Shown: positions 1 through 13,182, counted from the stretch's first letter. The stretch: 64,000 nucleotides of DNA from Pestalotiopsis fici W106-1 (GCF_000516985.1 NW_006917092.1:3550619-3614618); one strand, 5' to 3'. A program made the numbers and translations. The notes: generated by a model from the letters alone, not told the origin.

Positions 1-1012
1 CCACTTGTCTTCATTGATAGCGTTCACAAAGCGACTGGGCTCAACGCAGAAACCGCTGCGGGCGCCTCTTGCTGGAGCTCCTTCAACGGCGGGTACATCA
101 ATGTATTTTCCAGTGTAGAATTGGAACGCGGGTTCCGTGCTGTGCACCTCCAGGTGGATTTTAGAGCTTGGGTGGCTGGCTGAAACCAATCTGGTCAATG
201 GCTGGGAACGAGTATCCAAGGGAATAGACCCCGATGACGTCGAAGGGTCGACCACGAAGCAGTCGTCAATGTCTGGATCCACTGCGCCGAGCGTGAATGG
301 CTTGTGAGTAGCGACGTGGGGATATGTTGTTGGATCGGCGGTTGGAATACCAGAGGCATCAACAGGGAGGTAGGATGGAGTGCAAAGCTGCACCTGCGTT
401 CCCTCGATCGTCGGTCCGCCAGTCAGGTTAAAGTAGCTGCCAATGTCAGTATATAGATGTCTGGACTTTAGGGTCACAGGAGACCTACGAGTGGTTGGTG
501 ATGTTGACGACTGTTTCCTCAGCACCGCTCAGTAGTTCCGCCTCGTACTCAATTCCCAGCACCACAACCTCTATGCCGTCAATCTTTTGCGTGCCAGTTG
601 TGTAGATGGCCTTGACCAAGACCTCGCCAGGAAACCCTTCATCGCCATCCTCACTCTTCAGGGAGAATTCTACACTCTCCCCGCCCTCCAGGCCGTCGAT
701 GCCGGGAATTTGTCTGATCCCAATCTTCTTTGGTCCCTCCCAGATCCTTTTGCCCCAGCCTTTGATACCGCCGTGTAAACTGTTGGGGCCATTGTTGGCG
801 GCCAATGTGTAGCTTGAACCGTTCAGGGAGCTGATCTTGGCGTCCTTGATGCGGTTGGCGACGCGGCCAATGGTCTCGCCAAAGTAGGGACCGTTGTGCG
901 ACACGTAGAGATCTTGAGTCGGGAAGCCCTGTACGATATTGACTCCAGCCACATTAATGGATTGGATGACGGCGCCAAGAGGCAACAAGGAGATTTCGGG
1001 CTCGGTAGACAT
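1..1012 (-). CDS. Aldose 1-epimerase (galactose mutarotase), 3' end cut by window
   Basis: Two exons, complement(<1..436, 489..1012); the intron 437-488 has a GTAGGT donor and CAG acceptor. Exon 1 encodes residues 1-174 from ATG at 1012. The join restores the NHSYFNL motif (about residues 173-179), whose His is a catalytic residue of the GalM family. The other family hallmark, the LHGG loop with its His at residue 80, is also present. Family knowledge: the enzyme interconverts alpha and beta anomers of aldoses such as glucose and galactose and is normally cytosolic. No signal peptide is seen here. The C-terminal part still carries the FQFYTG and RSGFCVEP segments typical of the family before running off the left edge, so the stop codon is outside the window. 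Confidence 0.9.
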
Positions 1013-2803
1013 GGTGGGCGTAATGATGTCGTGTTTGCGGGCGAGCTTATACTGGCGTAGCTTGAGCTTGGAGAAGATGAGAAAGGTCGGATATTTGTTG
1101 TTGTTATTCCGGACTGCCAGCGGCGTGCTACAGCGAAGAAAGCGAGCGGATATTTAGAGAGAAAAGCAGAGAAGAGACTCCAAGAGCGGGAGAGAACAGA
1201 ATTGCGGGAAATGCAACAATTGCAGAGATCAGGCTATTTACATGGTACTACAGCTCCAAGTTTCTCGAGTGGGACGCCTCCATTGTAATAGAGCTGTCAC
1301 CCCACCAAGTGACGATCGAGGGGCTCGCAATGGCGGGGTATCCGGTGGGCAATTATGCGACAAGGTTGGATTTTGGGGGGCAAGACCTAGCCGCTGTACG
1401 GGATAGCTTGAGTTTTAACACGTGGGATTGGGGCGTCTATACGGACATCGCAAAGAATAAGTCCGTGAGTCTCTGGGTCAAATGCAAGACTACCTACCGA
1501 TTGGCGGTCATATCTGTATATCCTTTCACGTTGTCAGTCCTCGCCTTCAATGATAGAACCCATGTCAGCTCGCTTCATTTGTTCATTATTATTATGCTAT
1601 CTGCTGCAACTCGGCAATATCTTATGAGCTCACCCGAGGCTTTGGCAAAGGCAATATTGCAGACGCCGTGAAACCGGAGAGAAATGGCTGCCCGAGCTGG
1701 CTAACTTGGATCAAGCAGCAAAGGTTACACAATGATGCACAGTCGATCTTGAAGTGCACTTTTGAAGTTATACGAAAACAGCGATGTCGTTATGATCCTA
1801 TCATGCAATTCGATTTCTTGTGAGAACCATCCACTCGCTTGGCTTGTGAGGATCGAATAGTTATTGGGAGGGCCATTAGCAGAATCCACGGTTATATACA
1901 TTTAGGAATAGGAGGGAAGTTTTTGTGTGAACCCGGTCATTGTGCGCAAAGTTCTGGTTAGGACAAGGAAGCTAGGTTAATCACGCTTCAGATAGACTTC
2001 TAGCTTCAACGGCTTGCTCCGTACCGTATGTACCTACCTACGTGCAGTAATGCATGTAAGGAACGTGCTTCGTACAAGGGAGATGAAATAAAATCTCTAA
2101 ATTGATGTAGACATGGTAGAGCAGATGAGCAACATTGAGGCCTAGACTAGTCGGGAGTGGTATGATCTCAGATATGTTTCACCAATTCATGACCTGGCTG
2201 GAGCTGCTCTGTTACCTGTTTCAACCCACCAACATTCAACCAGAGCAATTGTGCGCTGCAATGAATATTCGCACGGGACTATTTTCGGTTCCAAGGCAAG
2301 AGCCGCAGCCAACCAGATAGCTTACACAGGTAGGGAGCAACCACAACCTTAGGTACTAGGTACATTAAGGTAGGTATTAAGAGGTACCTGCCGAAGATTA
2401 ATGCAGTGTACAGTTGCACCCTTTGAGCCCTCTTGGAAATTGAGCCAATCCTGACAGTTCCAAGTAAGCTTAGACAAGCTGCACACACACACAATTGATT
2501 ATCGTACTGCAACTGCGGCCGGATGATTTCATTTACAACCTGGAACAGCATCGAAAACAGCACTGGTCATTGGGGTCTCGGAGAACAAAGCTTGGTCGCT
2601 CAATCACTCAGTTCTACAACTTTCCAGCCTATCTATCTTCTCAATATCGGTGGAATATCCCTCTGGATCTTGCGTCTAATTTACAGGCTTCACTTTACTT
2701 TATCACCCAGCAGGCTCATCAACAAGCGGTCATACATCAGTCAACCCAGAAGCTACGTCTCCTACCTACGTGGACCCTTATGCTTGGAGCCACCTCCACA
2801 ATC
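1013..2803. other. Intergenic, no supported gene
   Basis: Short open frames occur here, for example a 120-codon frame at 1309-1671, but it starts with GTG, has no ATG support and resembles no family I recognise. Several short TAGGTA/GGTACC-type tracts lie near 2340-2390. The 5' part is presumably the promoter and leader of the epimerase gene; the 3' part holds the leader of the gene at 2804. Confidence 0.6.
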
Positions 2804-3817
2804 ATGTCTGGCGGCTCTTCATCACCAAATGCAACCCCGGCGAAAAGAAAAAGAGATGATGTCATTTTCGAACACATGTCTTCCAATATCTCGGCAGAGA
2901 AAGTTTTGACGGCACCTGTCTTTACCTTTGAACCTCCGTCCTTGTCACAAAACATAGTCGACGATGGCAGCAGCAGTCCTCGTACACGGGTTGCCAACAA
3001 GTTCCGTGACCTGTCGCTAGAGAGAAGTGGGGGCGGGGTTCGTGCCTCTCCGAGCCCAGATGGGATTGCCAGTGAGGAGCCGGCACTGGCAGCCGATGTA
3101 CCACGCCAACATGCCATAGAGCACTCAGTGTTTGACTTCAACGCCGCCGTCGGTAAAGAGGCAGACGCCCAGGACATGCAACAGGATCAAGACGAGAGCA
3201 GCGCTATCCGCAAACGTCTAAAGCATTGCAATGCCAGCCAAGAATCGCCCCTCATGCTCAGCGGCGAGATCAGCGGCACGGCCACGGATCCTATGCAGTC
3301 GGAAGAGTCTGGCAAGGTCAAGCTGGACACGTCCGTAGACCCGAGCATGATAGGTATAGCACGATCGCTATCTATTGGTGGCTTGAAGAAATCCTATCCC
3401 TCCATCAATCGTCTTGCCGACTCGAAATCTCGTGGTCGCAAACGGGCAGGTACACCGCCGAGGCGCAAGGTATCAGACGTTGCAGAAGAAGCAGAGGCTG
3501 TCGTTGTGGACCCCGTCAGAGCTGCTCTTACATGGCACGAGGATGAAATCACTGTCTATGATTCCGAAGACAAGGACGACGACGGTACAGGTCTCAATGG
3601 AATTGGATTTAGGCCAACACCCGCCATTGCTTACCAGCGGGCACAAAAGAGGAAGAAACAGTTGTCCGAATACAAGAAGCGTGAGGAAAGTGAAGCCAGG
3701 GCCCTAAGGAATCAAAAGCGCAGAGAGTTGCTTGGAGAAGCCGAGGATAAGAGGCGTCAGTCAATAGTCCGCGTTCGATTCTCAGATGCGAACCCGGAAA
3801 CACTGGAGACGAGTTGA
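2804..3817 (+). CDS. Hypothetical protein, probably nuclear, basic C-terminal coiled coil
   Basis: Single exon, 337 aa. The frame is open from 2495, but its 5' part has no ATG and looks like leader sequence; in-frame ATGs occur at 2780 and 2804. I chose 2804 because the sequence then begins with a Ser/Gly-rich stretch followed by a KRKRDD basic cluster, a plausible nuclear localisation signal. The middle is Ser-rich, acidic and low in hydrophobic residues, so probably disordered. The last 75 residues are Lys/Arg/Glu-rich (QKRKKQ, KKREESEAR, NQKRREL) and should form a charged helix or coiled coil. No enzymatic domain, signal peptide or membrane segment is visible. Function unknown. The length of the open frame and the conserved-looking C terminus support a real gene. 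Confidence 0.7.
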   Translation: MSGGSSSPNATPAKRKRDDVIFEHMSSNISAEKVLTAPVFTFEPPSLSQNIVDDGSSSPRTRVANKFRDLSLERSGGGVRASPSPDGIASEEPALAADVPRQHAIEHSVFDFNAAVGKEADAQDMQQDQDESSAIRKRLKHCNASQESPLMLSGEISGTATDPMQSEESGKVKLDTSVDPSMIGIARSLSIGGLKKSYPSINRLADSKSRGRKRAGTPPRRKVSDVAEEAEAVVVDPVRAALTWHEDEITVYDSEDKDDDGTGLNGIGFRPTPAIAYQRAQKRKKQLSEYKKREESEARALRNQKRRELLGEAEDKRRQSIVRVRFSDANPETLETS

Positions 3818-4121
3818 CATAACGAGTTGCATTGCGTTGCTTTTCATCACCACAACAACATACCCCATCAGCATTTAAAGACGACTTTGCGAAGGCACGA
3901 TCGAGCCGATTAGACCGGAACGGCAGTATCTGGCAGATCACTACGGTCTGATCTGACCAGTTTTTATCTTGGAGGAATCATCCATCCCTCGGAGCTCTTT
4001 GGTGAAGAACTGTCACCCTCCATAGGACGACTGCGGGCAGTTCAAGGGCATCGCCATTTACTACAATGGCTGAAATATACAATAGATTTACAATATTGAC
4101 CGTTCCCTCGTTGGAGTGGGA
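3818..4121. other. Convergent intergenic spacer
   Basis: About 300 bp between the 3' ends of the hypothetical gene at 2804 and COX20. It should hold both 3' UTRs. No further feature seen. Confidence 0.6.
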
Positions 4122-4759
4122 TCACCAAAACTTGTACCAGCTCTTTTGCTCCGCCTGCTTGGCCTTCTCCCGAGCCTCTGCTCTCAACCGTGCAACCTCA
4201 TCAGCCTTGGCCTTCTTCTCGGCCTGCTTCCTGTCCATGACTTCTACCACCCTAGCCATGGCCTTGCGCTCTTCTTCCCTTTGGTACCGGCATACCTCAA
4301 ATTGTATTATGGATCCAGCCATAAAGGAAGCGGCCGCCCAGTTCGCTGCCTTGGGAATACGTGCTAGATATGGAGAGGCAGAATTAGCGATTTGATCCTT
4401 ATCATGGATTGCCAGTTGGTTTCGCTGCACTAACCTCCCGTGAGATACCGTCCCATGCCCACGACAAAACCAGCGCCAATGCCCGTCATCCAACCTTGCC
4501 GTGCACAAGGGATCTGATGCACGTTGAGGAAATCATCCGATTTTATTGACTTGATTCCATCCGATATCGTCGGCCGCTGGTTGTGTTCCTGCTGCTGACC
4601 CTCTGAAGGGCCTCTCGAGACGGTCCCATCCCTGTCCTCGGGCTTCGAGCCGTGGAATATTTCGTAGACTTGGGGTTTGCCAACGTGATCTGGGGGTGCC
4701 GTAGCCCCCGGAGGAGGGCCCCGAGGCTGCGGTTGTGTTGTGTTCTCGTCCTGTGCCAT
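4122..4759 (-). CDS. COX20: Cytochrome c oxidase assembly protein COX20
   Basis: Two exons, complement(4122..4363, 4435..4759), giving 188 aa; the intron has a GTTAGT donor and CTAG acceptor. The N-terminal 70 residues are Pro/Gln-rich. Then comes the family signature: an IPCARQGW segment (Cys at about 85), a Gly-rich first membrane segment (about 90-106), and after the splice site a second membrane segment (about 115-131) ending in EVCRYQR. The tail is a long charged helix rich in Lys, Glu and Ala. Family knowledge: Cox20/FAM36A is a mitochondrial inner-membrane chaperone that binds newly made Cox2 during complex IV assembly. The spliced protein matches the two-TM layout with a CxR after TM2. 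It is divergent from POL2 with about 560 bp between the start codons. Confidence 0.88.
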
Positions 4760-5316
4760 TGATACCGATTTTCAGTGGTACGATATTGAAGCTCATGAAA
4801 ATCCTCAGCGGCCGACAAGCAGATTTGGAGCTATGACGCCGCGATGCCGGGGCGGGACAGGACTGAAGCTGCAAGTGTGGGGTCATCTGCAATTGAAGTG
4901 CGCTAACAACGTGCTGCTGAGATCTGGGCGCGCTGACAGGGGTCCGCTGGGGGGCATTTGTCACTTTACGCGCTTTAGCAGGTCCTGGCCCGCGTCAAGG
5001 CGAGACGCGTCTTTGCAAAGTGGATTTCCCGATTGACCAACGATTTTTGTATTGATCATAATACCAACAAAGCCCTCCATTGACTGGCTTATGCTTTGCC
5101 CAAGTGTCTTTTCTCCTTCATTTCTGATGTATCTTCTCTAAAGTATTAGACTCTGTCAGAAGCGAGGAAAAAGATACTCCATCAGATGTCGCCAGCCTTC
5201 AGTCCTTGTATACTCAACCATTACCAATAGGCCCAGCAGGAATCTTAGACCTATTGAAGGACATCATACCTTTGAGGCAAGTAAGACAGCGACTTGCGGG
5301 CGCATAATCCTCGACG
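4760..5316. other. Divergent promoter region COX20 / POL2
   Basis: 557 bp between the two start codons. It contains a cluster of ACGCG cores (annotated separately). No other gene seen. Confidence 0.7.
4968..5010. promoter_or_regulatory. Cluster of MluI cell-cycle box-like motifs upstream of POL2
   Basis: Three ACGCG cores lie within 43 bp: ACGCGC at 4968-4973, the reverse-strand core at 4991-4995, and a perfect palindromic ACGCGT at 5005-5010. Family knowledge: ACGCGT is the binding site of the MBF (Mbp1/Swi6; fission yeast Res/Cdc10) G1/S activator, which drives DNA-replication genes including polymerase subunits in yeasts. The cluster lies about 310-350 bp upstream of the POL2 start codon. 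Binding is inferred, not shown. Confidence 0.5.
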
Positions 5317-8300
5317 ATGCCCAACACACATCTAAATCGCAAGCCTACCAAAGGCTACGCCGGTCGTGGCGGCAAAAAGGCCTTTCATGGCAGAAAAACA
5401 CAAACTTTTGCCGCCACGTCGCGCGCAGAAGGCACATCAGCAGACGAGAAGGCTGAACGCGCCGCCCTCGCCCAAAGCATTGACGAGTCCATGGGCTTTG
5501 CCCGCTACGAGTCCGGCCGCAAGAAGGAGGGTTGGCTAGTCAATGTGCAACCCACGACCGTCGCACTCTCCGAATCCGACGGCGGACGAGCTGCGCTGGA
5601 TTGCTACTTCATCGAAGAAGACGGGCAGACCTTCAAAGCGACTGTCGAGTACGAACCATACTTTCTAATCGCAGTGCGGAAAGGCCACGAAAGCGAGGTA
5701 GAGGAATGGGTGAAACGAGTGCCTGGTGGCGGCGTGGTCAAGGGCGTCAAGAGGATCGACAAGGAGGACTTGAGTATGCCCAACCATCTCTTGGGGTATC
5801 GAAGGACATTTCTAGAACTCCGCTTCCGAAATGTCAACGATTTGATGTCTGCAAGGAAGGATATAATGCCTGTGGCTGAGAAGAACCGGAAAGCCATGGG
5901 CACTGTAGATGTATATGCAGAGGTTGCCGCGTAAGTAAAACCTGGCGTCGAATGACCCGGACCGTACAATGGTGGAAAGATTACTGACTGAGGCATCAAC
6001 AGAGAACAAGCGGGATTTGACCTCTTTGATGATTCACGAGACGACGATAAACGACATAATGCTTCTTTCGCCGATGCGAGCGACTACATTGTCGACATCA
6101 GGGAATTTGATGTTCCCTACCATGTAAGAGTAATGATAGATATGGGTATGCTACCAAGTCTGAATGGACCGAAATGGCACAAGTGCTGATATATCGCAGA
6201 TATTAGAGCCGGAAAATGGTATTTCGTCGAGGCGAAACACGGCATCACAACAATAAAGCTGAACGAGGAACGTCTGGCACCCGCAGATCCAGTGGTCATG
6301 GCCTTTGATATCGAAACGACGAAACTTCCACTCAAGTTCCCCGACGCCGCGATTGACCAGATCATGATGATTTCGTACATGATCGATGGCCAGGGTTTTC
6401 TCATCACGAACCGGGAGATTGTGTCAGAGGACATTGCCGACTTCGAGTACACACCCAAACCAGAATACGCCGGTCCATTTATGATTTTCAACGAGCCAGA
6501 TGAAAAGGCAGTCATAGAGCGTTTCTTCTTACACATCAAAGAGGCAAGGCCAACAGTCATTGCGACCTACAACGGAGACTTTTTCGATTGGCCATTCGTG
6601 GAAGCCCGTGCCAGTGTCAATGGTATCGACATGTACCGGGAAATCGGATGGAAAAAAGACAGTGAAGACATCTACAAGTGCACATATGGCGTACATATGG
6701 ATTGTTTCGCTTGGGTCAACCGTGATTCCTACCTGCCGCAAGGAAGTCGCGGTCTGAAAGCAGTCACAGTAGCCAAGCTCGGCTACGACCCAGATGAGCT
6801 TGATCCCGAGTTGATGACTCCGTACGCCGCCGAGAGACCCCAGACGCTGGCCGAATACTCCGTCTCCGATGCTGTTGCGACCTATTACCTGTACATGAAG
6901 TATATCCACCCCTTCATCTTCTCCTTGTGTACAATCTTGCCTCTGGGAGGTGATGACGTGCTGCGCAAGGGAACCGGTACCTTGTGCGAGATGCTGCTCA
7001 TGGTGCAAGCCTATCAGCAAGAAATTGTACTGCCGAATAAGCATGTTGCTCCCAAAGAGTCATTTTGGGATGGTCATCTTCTCGATGCGGAAACCTACGT
7101 GGGTGGACACGTCGAAAGTATTGAAGCCGGAGTCTTCCGTGCTGATATACCAGAGAACTTTGCCGTGGACACTGGCGCAGTAGATGAGCTTCTCCGGGAT
7201 CTTGATGCTGCCCTCAAGTTCAGTATCACCGTTGAAGAGAAGAAGTCATTGGACGACGTTGTTAACTACGAGGAAGTCAAGGAGCAGATTGCCGCTCGTC
7301 TCAATCAATTAAAGGAAACACCCAACCGGAGTGAGAGGCCTCTCATATACCATTTGGACGTTGCTTCCATGTATCCGAACATCATGACGACGAACCGGTT
7401 ACAGCCAGATTCCATGATCCAGGAGTCTGACTGTGCCGCCTGCGATTTTAACCGTCCAGGAAAGACCTGCGACAGAAGGATGCCGTGGGCTTGGAGGGGC
7501 GAGTATCTTCCTGCCAAGCGAGACGAATACAACATGATTCGGCATGCTCTGGAAAACGAAAAGTTTCCTGGCAAATACCCCAAGTCGCCAATGAGGACGT
7601 TTCAAGAGCTATCAGAAGATGAAAGAGCCGCTCTTGTGCGGAAACGTTTGCAGAATTTCAGTCAAAAGGTTTACCACAAGATTCGTGACCAAACTACAAT
7701 CGTCCGCGAAGCCATCATCTGTCAGAGAGAAAATCCATTCTACATCAACACAGTCCGAGATTTCAGAGATCGTCGCTACGACTACAAGGGCAAAGCAAAG
7801 GTGTGGAAGGGTAAAACTGACAGCTTGAAGTCTGCTGGCGCGCCCTCATCAGAAGTTGACAATGCAAAGAAGATGATTGTCTTGTTTGACTCTTTGCAGC
7901 TTGCACACAAGGTCATTCTCAATTCCTTCTACGGATATGTCATGCGCAAGGGATCTCGGTGGTATTCCATGGAAATGGCTGGCGTGACCTGTCTGACGGG
8001 TGCCACCATTATTCAGCTGGCTAGACAACTTGTCGAGCGTCTCGGTCGGCCACTGGAACTGGACACTGACGGTATTTGGTGCATGTTGCCGGCCACATTT
8101 CCAGAGAACTTTGCCTTCAAGCTCAAGAACGGCAAGAAGCTGGTCATTTCCTACCCTTGTGTGATGTTGAATCATCTTGTTCACGACAAATTCACGAATC
8201 ACCAGTACCAAACTTTGGTAGATCAAAAGACGTTCAAGTACGAAACACACAGTGACAACTCCATCTTCTTCGAGGTCGATGGCCCCTACAAGGCTATGGT

Positions 8301-11300
8301 TTTGCCAACATCCAAAGAGGAAGACAAGAACTTGAAGAAGCGTTATGCTGTCTTCAACGACGATGGAAGTCTGGCTGAACTCAAGGGCTTCGAGGTCAAG
8401 CGACGTGGTGAGCTGAAGCTCATCAAGATCTTCCAACAGCAAATTTTCAAATTCTTCCTCGAGGGTACCACACTGGCCGAATGTTACGCTGCAGTTGCCA
8501 AGGTTGCCAATCGGTGGTTGGATGTACTACACAGCAAAGGTTCCACCCTGGCCGATGAGGAACTAGTTGATCTCATTTGTGAGAATCGAAGCATGTCAAA
8601 GACCCTCGAAGAGTACGGCAACCAGAAGTCGACATCTATCACGACCGCCAAGCGTCTTGCCGAGTTCTTGGGTGAGCAGATGGTGAAAGACAAAGGTCTC
8701 AATTGCAAGTACATCATTTGTGCCAAACCAAGAAATGCACCCGTTACAGAGCGAGCTGTGCCGGTAGCCATCTTCTCTTCCGACACCGATATCAAGAGGC
8801 GGTATTTGACAAAATGGCTGAAGGAAGAGCCTACAGACATGGACCCCAGAGCTCTCCTTGACTGGGATTACTATCTTGAACGTCTTGGGTCTGTCATCCA
8901 GAAGCTGATCACAATTCCCGCCGCGCTACAGAAAGTCCGCAATCCTGTACCTCGTGTACCGCACCCGGACTGGCTACAACGGCGAATCAACATCAAAGAC
9001 GACAAGATGAAGCAGAAAAAGATGACCGACATGTTTGCTAGCAAGGGGCCTTTGGAAGATATTACGAATATTTCTGGGTCCCGGCTGGACGATGTTGAGG
9101 ATTTCGGAACCAAGCTTCTCAAGCCCAAAAGTACCACAGCGGTCATCAACTCGTCTCAAGTCGCACCAGCCGCGCAGAAGAGGAAGTCTCCTGAGCCTGA
9201 GAAGGATAATACCGATCCATTTGCAGCTCTACCCAAAGTGATGCCTAGCCCGTCCGAAGATTACCCAGCCTTTCTCGAGTACCAGAAGCAAAAGTGGAAA
9301 ATCCAGAAAGCTGCTCGCATCAGACGCCGCCATCTGTTCGGTGAGCGCCGCGGCAATGTGGGAAGCAACATTCAACAGACATTCCGCAATCAGGCTGAAG
9401 TAACATTCAGAAGCACATGGCAGCTCCTGCAATTGAAGAACACTGACAATCCCGGTGTCGTCATGGCTTACGTCCTCATTGACGCCAAGATTCATATGCT
9501 CAAGATCAAGGTACCACGCACTGTCTTTCTCAACCTCAAAGGCAAGGATCTCCCCGAGATTGAAGTCGCTGGATGCGAAGCAGAGCAAGTCAATCATACG
9601 CTGCCCAACGGCCATTCTTCAACGCACTTGTTCAAGCTTACCGTGCCCGAAGAGATTTATTTTGCCGAAGCAGACAAGTTCTCATTACTGTTCAATCACC
9701 CCAGTGTTGAAGGCGTGTACGAGAAACAAGTCCCATTGAGCATTCGTGCCGTCTTACAACTTGGAAATTTGGCGACGATCGACGAAAGTCAAGCTGGTGT
9801 TTTGGGCAAGGGTTTGGAGCAAGGATTTGACCTGGGTAGCTTGAAGAGACCACTCAAGCCCAAGGCATATCTCGACACCAATCCGCTAGCCTACTTGTAC
9901 ATCTCGCACATCACCTCGGGTGAAAGACAGATCTTTGGACTCTTTTCATCCACTGGCGATCAGGCTCATATCGTCATCTTGCAGAAGAACAAGGATGCCG
10001 GCACTGATCTTCCGAATGTTGGAAGAATATACAATGAGTTGCTCACCAAACGTATGACGGACGGTCAAGGCACGAACTGGCAAGACTGCTTCAGCTACCA
10101 AAGCACGCTGAGCTTCAAGGTTACTCAAGTCACGACTCGCAGGAAAGCGCACCTTGAGATTGGAGATTTGATCAAGAAGATGAGGAAAGACGAGCTCCGA
10201 CCACAGATGCTGGTTCTTCAGTCCTCGCAGCGGAGTCAACTAGTGCATGATGTCCCCGTGCTGGCAGATTTTCCTATTCTGCCACTCAAGTATGACCAGG
10301 CGGACAGTGCACTGCCGCCGCTGGGATGGCAGTCAGTTATTGCGAAGCGATTAGTGACTCATTATCTTAATCTTGGCTCCTGGATCCTCCACCTCACAGC
10401 TCTCGCCCGCTACGGCGACATTCCCCTCTGCAACTTGGAGCGCGATGACCCTCGCTTCCTCATCGATGTTGCTTATGCGCGTCGCCTCCAGACCAACAAT
10501 GTTGTCTTGTGGTGGTCTCCCGCACCACGGCCCGATCATGCCGGTTATGAACAGGATGATGTGACGGGGCCACTCGACACTGTTGCCATGCCATCCGTCA
10601 ACAACCCGGGAACTTATGCCTCGGTATGCATCGACTTGGATGTTCGCAATTTGGCCATCAACACCATCCTGACGTCTTCACTGATCAATGAGCTCGAGGG
10701 TGCCGATTCCATATCATTCAATCCTGCAGCAGACTCCAGTGGTGGTGACGGTTCAGAGACACTGTACTCTGAGAACGCCTTTGCAAACGCTGGCGTCCTC
10801 GTGTTGCGTGAGATGGTCAAGTCATGGTGGGCAGAAGCCTGCAAAGGAAGTCCAATGGCCGATATCCTGGTGCAACATCTGGTTCGATGGGTAGAATCGC
10901 CCGACAGTTTCATGTACGATCGAGCCTTGCATTACTACGTACAGATGATGTCACGCAAGGCACTCCTTCAACTCATGGCCGACTTCCGGCGTGTTGGTTC
11001 ACAAGTCGTATTTGCCAACTCCAACCGCCTTTTGCTGCAGACTACCAAAAGCGAGGTCGGTAACGCTTATGCCTACAGCCAGTACATCCTCAAGAGCATC
11101 AAGGGGAAACCCCTTTTCCACTTCATCGATCTTACGGTCAAGGAATACTGGGATTACCTCGTTTGGTACGATGAGTTCAACTATGGCGGAAAGGCGTGCC
11201 AGGAGGTTGTTGAGGCTGAAACTCAAGCCCTCGAGGTTGTCATGAATTGGCAACTCAAGATGTTCTTGCCTATTCGTCTTCAAGACACTTTCCAAAAATG

Positions 11301-12246
11301 GGTCGTCGAGTTCATTGAGACCATGCATGCACTGAAGCGAGGGCCTTCCAATCCCGACTCCACACCTCGTTCAACACAGCTGCCATTCAAGAGTCTTACT
11401 CAAGTAGATGTTGATGACGAAGGCCGAGCACCCATCATTCTTACCGGCGCTTTTGAAAAGCCACTGAAGAAGGAGATCAAGAGCCTTTTGGCGACCCAAG
11501 GACGCGAGCTGTTACATGCAGAGCTCGCATCCGACTGGTCTTTCCCCTCTCTCCCTGGCAGTCAGGATCTCATTACGACTTCTACAAGTGCAAAGAACAA
11601 GAAAACAACTGCCCTCCCTACAAAGAATGCAGTCTTGGAACTAGTCAAGTCTCTAATGCAAGTCCTCTCACTCGACAAGAATATCACGAACGAAGCACGA
11701 CTTCTGCGCAAGGAGCTTCTGACACTGTTTGATGTTCGCGAGTTCTCCAAAGAAGCCGCCTTCAACAATCCCAGTGCCAGCCTCAAAGTTCCCCAGTGGA
11801 GCTGCCCTGAATGCACCCTTGCTCGAGACTGGGACCTGTGTCGCGATGAGGTTCTGCTTCCAGATATGGAAGCAATCATGAGCGCTTTGCCAGCAGATGC
11901 CACTACTGAGCAAATTCAAGCGGAATTGAAGAGAGCAGCCACGAGCAAGCCATGGACTTGCGAATACTGTGATGCCGAGTTTGACAGACTGCGTATCGAA
12001 GAGAGACTGATGGGTGATGTCGAGAGATTTGTGATTGAGTGGTCCACTCAGGACATCAAGTGTGCCAGATGTGGTGGTGTAAAGTTGAATGAGTTTGCCG
12101 AGCATTGTACATGCTCGGGACCTTGGACAGAGAGTGTCAAGCGTGATGAACTGGTCAAGAAGCTGGGAGTGTACAAAGGCGTTGCCGAGTGGTATGGATT
12201 GAGGATGCTGGGAGAGGCTGTTGGGGAGATTTGGGGTTGCCTGTAA
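5317..12246 (+). CDS. POL2: DNA polymerase epsilon catalytic subunit A
   Basis: Three exons, join(5317..5930, 6003..6145, 6200..12246), 2267 aa, close to the roughly 2200 aa of fungal Pol2. This is the leading-strand replicative polymerase with a proofreading exonuclease. Exonuclease motif I (FDIETTK) is at about 287-293. Polymerase motif A (DVASMYPNI) begins at about 639; its second position is Val. Motif C (LDTDGIW) is at 873-879. The large catalytically dead C-terminal polymerase fold follows. At the C terminus, two Cys-rich zinc modules are visible, CPEC...CEYC (about 2121-2180) and CARC...CTC (about 2207-2225); in the family they bind Dpb2 and an Fe-S or Zn centre. Both introns are short (72 and 54 nt) and restore the conserved PYHVRV...DIRAGKW segment. 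No damage is seen, so it should be functional. Confidence 0.97.
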
Positions 12247-13182
12247 ATAGTTTGATAGCCGGACTTTTGTCTTGCTTATTGGCATTGGTCGGCGTCTGGT
12301 ATCTTAATCAGGTCGTACTTGGCCTTGAATATGAGCATCATTTCCTCGCGATGTACATTCCATACCCCCCATGTCATTATGCGAGGAAGCTTGGTAAAAG
12401 TGCCCAAGATTCTCAGGCTTTCAGGACAGGTTTTTTGCGACTCAAGGCAGAAAAGCATTACGCTCAAGGCTTCACAATGCTCCTGGAAATCATGTTTAGC
12501 ATAACTCGCATATAACAAAAAATCATCCCATGACGCGACTTGCTGAATATTTATAGCGTGTGTTACAAGTATGAAAAAACTTGCTCCAGCTAGTCGGACT
12601 ATTACTTTACAGCTCGGGATGGTGTCTGTCCTAGCAGCAGAGTTTCATGTTGACTGTTACGCGATATATTGTAAGCATGTGATTGTCATGACCAGTGATA
12701 GAGCCCGGATAGTTGGTATATTTGATATGGAAAGCAGAAGCCTGACTATTCCATAATGATATGGAGTGCAATTACTTTTTATCTTAACTCCTTCGTAATA
12801 GCAGCCAAGCGTAGCTGATGATTAGACGAACGCAACTCCAAAATTGGTGATCCAGTCAACGCGGTATATCCCTGCAAAGGCCTGACACATATGGTATTCG
12901 TGAAATTTCAAGATTGTCTGGTTAGATGCCCGTTTTTGCAGCCTGTGACTGGAGATGTTTTAGGTGAGAATGTTCAAGGTCAATCAATATCGCTGAAAAG
13001 GACCGCTCAATAGTCCCGCGTGCTTTGGGCACAGGATGGCATTTCTGATGTGAATAGTATTTTGAGTGTGGATCGTATCGGACTTTGGGTGTTTCTGTAC
13101 CATAAAGGGATTTCTGCACAGAGCCTGGCCCAAAAGAATTAGATCATGTCATTATTCAACCAGTCGCCATCAATGTGCACAT
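12247..13182. other. Intergenic, no supported gene
   Basis: Convergent spacer between POL2 and the BTB gene. It is AT-rich in places, with only short frames that overlap on both strands and show no domain. Confidence 0.6.

Noticed and set aside
1309..1671. 120-codon plus-strand frame upstream of the epimerase gene
   Set aside because: Starts with GTG, has no domain, no splice partners and ordinary base composition.
2495..2803. 5' extension of the hypothetical protein frame
   Set aside because: No ATG at its start, composition unlike the rest of the protein; two ATGs at 2780 and 2804 give a better N terminus.
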